Positions 60,927 to 64,000 of a DNA stretch of 64,000 nucleotides are shown here, piece by piece; positions within the stretch are counted from its first letter, which is position 1; each line of letters begins with the position of its first letter. Under the pieces are notes generated by a model. That model saw only the letters and a program-made list of their open reading frames with translations, was not told where the DNA came from and ran no database searches. The stretch covers positions 1-64,000 of the forward strand of contig JAPSLM010000006.1 of the NCBI GenBank assembly GCA_031180825.1, in the 5' to 3' direction. Both the position numbers and the translations under genes were made by a program. The stretch is from Paenibacillus sp. (GTDB lineage Bacteria > Bacillota > Bacilli > Paenibacillales > NBRC-103111).

Positions 60927-61802
60927 TCAACCGCCGAACGCTTGGCCGAGCTTCAAAAATTCGCGCAGCGCCGGCGACTTCTCGTCCTTCCGCCAAATAA
61001 ACGCCGTTTCCAAAACGGCGGCTTCCTGAATAGCCCGGTACACGACCCCTTGATTTTGCTGGTGCCGAAAAGATGCGGGAACCAAGGCGACGCCCATCCC
61101 TTCGGCTACGAAGGCGACAACGGTTAAGATTTCAGGCGCTTCCAGCGCCACGTTAGGCGAAAATCCGGCTTTATAGCACAAATGGATGACGGCATCGTGA
61201 TACGTGGAACCGTTTTGCCTGGGAGACAAAATGAACGGCTCGTCCTCCAGATCGCGGACGCTAAGCGATGGCCGGCCGGCCAACGGATGCGCTTCGGGAA
61301 GCACCGCCATAAACGGCTCCCGCATAAACAGCTCCGAGTTCAAATAAGGACTGTGAATCTGGGTGCGTACGATCCCGAGATGGATGCTTTTTTCGTGCAG
61401 CGCTTGCAGTTGGCTTCCGCTTTTCATTTGATGCAGCTTTAATTCCACTGAAGGAAAGCGCAGCCGATACTGCTGCAGCAGCGGAACGATGTGATAGGTC
61501 GCCGAACCGACAAAGCCGATCGCCAGTCTGCCCGTTTGCCCCTGGCTGGCTTTCTCAGCCGCCTCGCGCGCTTGCTCCACTCGCGCCAAGGCCGACCGCG
61601 ACTCCTCCAGAAACACTTTCCCCGCTTCGGTTAGTTCGACATGCTGCTTGCTTCGGGAAAATAACGAAAAGCCAAGCTCTTCCTCCAGCTTGCGGATTTG
61701 CTGGCTTAACGGAGGCTGTGCCATGTTGAGGCGTGCAGCCGCCCGGCCGAAATGCAGCTCCTCCGCAACGGTAACGAAGTATCGCAAATGACGCAGTTCC
61801 AT
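60927..61802 (-). CDS. LysR-family transcriptional regulator
   Basis: A 291-aa regulator: N-terminal winged helix (1-60; LRYFVTVAEELHFGRAAARL, QPPLSQQIRKLEEELGFSLF) and a periplasmic-binding-like effector domain (about 90-290; GFVGSATYHIVPLLQ, VAEGMGVALVPASF). It lies 131 bp upstream of prpC on the same strand, an unusual layout for LysR genes, which more often diverge from their targets. Control of the prp operon is likely but inferred from position only. Confidence 0.9.
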   Translation of the reverse strand: MELRHLRYFVTVAEELHFGRAAARLNMAQPPLSQQIRKLEEELGFSLFSRSKQHVELTEAGKVFLEESRSALARVEQAREAAEKASQGQTGRLAIGFVGSATYHIVPLLQQYRLRFPSVELKLHQMKSGSQLQALHEKSIHLGIVRTQIHSPYLNSELFMREPFMAVLPEAHPLAGRPSLSVRDLEDEPFILSPRQNGSTYHDAVIHLCYKAGFSPNVALEAPEILTVVAFVAEGMGVALVPASFRHQQNQGVVYRAIQEAAVLETAFIWRKDEKSPALREFLKLGQAFGG

Positions 61803-61892
61803 CGGGCCTCTCCCCTTTGATGTGCAATTCTTGTCTTGAATAAATTATACAATAGGAACGAATCATTTTGGAAAATATAGCATAAAAAGGAA

Positions 61893-61923
61893 TAGGACCT
61901 GACCATAAAGGGCCAAGTCCTTA
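61893..61923 (-). terminator. weak hairpin after the thioesterase gene
   Basis: Imperfect stem AGGACCTGACC / GGGCCAAGTCCT with a short loop and TTTTT beyond it in the minus direction. It is 28 bp past the stop at 61951. Confidence 0.45.
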
Positions 61924-61950
61924 ACTTATTCATATGTTGGCGAGACGCGC

Positions 61951-62352
61951 TTATCCCTTAGCTTCGGTAAGCAAAGCATATAAATCCGGCGCTTCCCTGT
62001 CGATCCGCACCGGCTTCCAGTCGCGGTTCAACCAAACATGCTGCGTTCCCCCGCTGACCAGCAGCTCCTCGCCGCGTTTAATTTCGTAAGCGAACCGGAT
62101 CCGAAGATTGGTCGCATCGATCACTGTGGTGTCAACCGTCACCAGATCGTCGTAACGGGCGGGCGAGCGGAATTTGAGATCCGCTTCGATCACCGGCAGC
62201 AGCAGGCCGCGGGCCTCCAGCGTCTGGTAAGGCATACCCAGCTCTCGGATCAGCTCCGTCCGGCCGACTTCGAACCAATTCAAATAGTTGGCGTGATACA
62301 CGACGCCCATCTGGTCCGTCTCTTGATACCGGACACGTAAAGTATGCTGCAT
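61951..62352 (-). CDS. YbgC/FadM-type acyl-CoA thioesterase
   Basis: A 133-aa single hotdog-fold enzyme that hydrolyses acyl-CoA thioesters. Motif: RVRYQETDQMGVVYHANYLNWFE, visible as YQETDQMGVVYHANYL (10-25) with the active-site Asp in ETDQMG, then GRTELIRELG. The start at 62352 (MQHTLRVRY) has GAGGGGG 6 nt upstream; the longer frame has no such site. It follows pyk by 138 bp on the same strand, separated by a terminator. Confidence 0.92.
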   Translation of the reverse strand: MQHTLRVRYQETDQMGVVYHANYLNWFEVGRTELIRELGMPYQTLEARGLLLPVIEADLKFRSPARYDDLVTVDTTVIDATNLRIRFAYEIKRGEELLVSGGTQHVWLNRDWKPVRIDREAPDLYALLTEAKG

Positions 62353-62420
62353 ACGAACCCCCTCATCCTCGTGGAAGGTACCCAGGGACGTCGATCCCCG
62401 GACCGTGAAAATATTGGAAA

Positions 62421-62455
62421 GCAAAGGAGCGAAACCGTTGTTCGATTTCGCTCCG
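62421..62455 (-). terminator. terminator after pyk
   Basis: Stem GGAGCGAAAC with its near-complement ATTTCGCTCC and a loop of about 9 nt; the minus-strand tail is TTTGCTTTCC. It lies about 36 bp past the pyk stop. Confidence 0.65.
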
Positions 62456-62490
62456 ATGGTTCTGTTATCACAGAGTTCGACGACGTTCGA

Positions 62491-64000
62491 TTACAGCACG
62501 CGGGCGCGGCCGGAATAGATGACGCCGACTTCCGGATAGATGGACACTTCGTCGTTGTCTTGCAGGATGCTCAGCGCGTTGTCGACGCCGACGATGACCG
62601 GCTTGCCCAAGCTGATGCCGACAACCGCCGCATGGGACGTAATACCGCCCGTTTCGGTAACAACCGCCGCCGCTTTCTCGAAGGCCGGCATGTAGTCTTT
62701 ATCGGTCGTCACGGTAACCAGAATGCAGCCCTCGGTCGTCTTCGCATTCGCTTCTTCGGCGGAGCGGGCCGTCACAACCTGGCCGGTGGCAATTTGCGTG
62801 CCGATTCCTTGGCCTTTGGCGATCATTTCGCCGATTTGATGAACCTTGATCAAGTTGGTCGTTCCGGAACGGCCGACCGGTACGCCTGCAGTAATGACGA
62901 CGAGATCGCCCAAGCTGACGAGGCCCGCCTTCACGCTGGCATCCACGGCATGCTCGAACAATTGGTCCGTCGAGGTGCACGTCTCGCCTTTCACCGGAAT
63001 CACGCCCCAGACGAGCGACAGCCGGCGCAGCACGCGATCGTTCGGCGTTACTGCGATAATCGGCGCTTTCGGACGGTACTTGGACACCATACGCGCCGTA
63101 TAGCCGCTTTCCGTGGAAGTGAGAATCGCTTTGGCGTCCAGATCCAGCGCCGAGTTCGCTACCGCTTGGCTGATCGCCTCGGTTACGGTCGTCTGCTGCG
63201 CGTTGCTTTGACGGATGAAGATTTCCCGGTATTCCAGCGCCGATTCCGCACGCTCGGCGATGCGAGCCATCGTCTGAACCGACTCTACCGGATATTTCCC
63301 GGCCGCCGTTTCGCCGGACAGCATGACGGCATCCGTGCCGTCGAAGATCGCGTTCGCCACGTCGCTCGCTTCCGCACGTGTCGGGCGCGGGTTGCGCTGC
63401 ATGGAATCCAGCATCATCGTAGCCGTAATGACCGGCTTGCCGACCTGGTTACATTTTTTGATCATCGCTTTTTGCACGATCGGTACGTCTTCGGCCGGAA
63501 TTTCCACGCCGAGATCGCCGCGCGCGACCATGAGGCCGTCGGATACCTCGAGAATTTCGTCGAGGTTTTCCACGCCTTCCTGGTTTTCGATTTTGGAGAT
63601 GATTTGAATATGCGTGGCGTTATGACGGTCCAGAATTTCGCGGATTTCCAGGACGTCGCTCGCTTTGCGCACGAAAGAAGCAGCGATAAAGTCCACTCCC
63701 TGCTGAATGCCGAAAATGATATCGTTCGCGTCTTTTTCCGTGATGCCCGGCAGGTTGATTTTCACCCCCGGCACGTTCACGCCTTTCTTGCCTCCGAGCA
63801 ATCCGCCGTTTTTGATCCGGCACACGATATCCGTTCCGCGGATATCCTCGACCGTCAATCCGATTAAGCCGTCATCGATCAGAATGGTGGAACCGATCCT
63901 TACATCCTTGTAAAGGTCCTTGTATGTGATGGAAACGCGCTCGGCATCGCCGAGTACTTCCTCCGTCGTTAAAGTAATCAGATTGTCCTGAAGAAGTTCG
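62491..64000 (-). CDS. pyk: pyruvate kinase (5' end beyond the window)
   Basis: Transfers phosphate from PEP to ADP in the last step of glycolysis. About 503 C-terminal codons are visible; the frame stays open to the window edge and roughly 80 N-terminal residues are missing. Visible: [67 protein letters not shown], and [12 protein letters not shown]. The last 110 residues form the extra PEP-utilising C-terminal domain of Bacilli ([23 protein letters not shown] in parts: [12 protein letters not shown] with its His). A start at the in-frame GTG/ATG near 63858 would truncate the catalytic barrel and is rejected. Confidence 0.96.
   Translation of the reverse strand, partial: ELLQDNLITLTTEEVLGDAERVSITYKDLYKDVRIGSTILIDDGLIGLTVEDIRGTDIVCRIKNGGLLGGKKGVNVPGVKINLPGITEKDANDIIFGIQQGVDFIAASFVRKASDVLEIREILDRHNATHIQIISKIENQEGVENLDEILEVSDGLMVARGDLGVEIPAEDVPIVQKAMIKKCNQVGKPVITATMMLDSMQRNPRPTRAEASDVANAIFDGTDAVMLSGETAAGKYPVESVQTMARIAERAESALEYREIFIRQSNAQQTTVTEAISQAVANSALDLDAKAILTSTESGYTARMVSKYRPKAPIIAVTPNDRVLRRLSLVWGVIPVKGETCTSTDQLFEHAVDASVKAGLVSLGDLVVITAGVPVGRSGTTNLIKVHQIGEMIAKGQGIGTQIATGQVVTARSAEEANAKTTEGCILVTVTTDKDYMPAFEKAAAVVTETGGITSHAAVVGISLGKPVIVGVDNALSILQDNDEVSIYPEVGVIYSGRARVL

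Noticed and set aside
1..64000. CRISPR arrays, tRNA and rRNA genes, phage attachment sites, replication origin
   Set aside because: I looked for regularly spaced repeats, cloverleaf and rRNA signatures and DnaA-box clusters while reading and saw none; a tRNAscan and CRISPR search would settle it.

Overview
The window is chromosomal DNA from an endospore-forming Firmicute, most likely Paenibacillus or a close relative. Supporting signs are an alpha/beta-type SASP gene, two YtaF-type sporulation membrane proteins, YesM/YesN-type two-component genes beside a LplB/LplC-type ABC importer, a subtilisin with C-terminal SLH repeats, a T-box-controlled aminoacyl-tRNA synthetase, strong AGGAGG-type ribosome binding sites and several TTG/GTG starts. 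The backbone keeps the old Bacillales order pyk, citZ, icd, mdh, phoPR, polA, mutM, ytaF, coaE, nrdR, read right to left on the minus strand, with accessory blocks inserted between these markers.

Layout. 1-2200: AT-rich accessory stretch with the start of an ISL3-like transposase, three small unknown genes and many inverted repeats. 2200-9630: nrdR, a SASP gene, and the polA-mutM-ytaF-coaE-transglycosylase cluster; a HAD hydrolase diverges from polA. 9628-19190: an EAL-CBS-GGDEF protein, then one YesM kinase flanked by two AraC-type response regulators, then a solute-binding protein and two permeases. 19290-25930: pst phosphate transport operon with phoU, pstS and a divergent chemoreceptor. 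25930-31450: two Gfo/Idh oxidoreductases, a YbaK-like protein, phoP and phoR. 31400-33260: a truncated BASS transporter remnant and class I fumarase. 33595-42334: YfbR-like HD protein, second YtaF diverging from an XRE-DUF1232 regulator, SLH subtilisin, PepF-type peptidase, YneQ-like protein, luciferase-like monooxygenase and an SDR. 42650-48690: T-box leader and a divergent SerRS, a membrane protein, and an RND exporter with its TetR regulator. 48860-52776: mdh, icd and citZ. 53170-56984: small membrane protein, then convergent overlapping ppx and ppk. 57230-61802: methylcitrate-cycle genes prpC-prpD-prpB with a LysR regulator. 61950-64000: FadM-type thioesterase and the 3' part of pyk.

The main regulatory result is a repeated PhoP-box pattern. 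Upstream of pstS, pstC, the chemoreceptor gene and ppk there are four hexamers at exact 11-bp steps. Elements 1, 2 and 4 fit TTNACA closely, element 3 does not, and a -10-like hexamer lies exactly 9 nt after element 4. This ties phosphate uptake, polyphosphate synthesis and one chemoreceptor into a predicted Pho regulon. Weaker arrays lie upstream of the EAL-GGDEF gene and phoR. A second result is a 12-residue EF-hand-type loop in the central loop of both YtaF paralogs, with a degenerate second copy in one of them. No tRNA, rRNA or CRISPR array was recognised.
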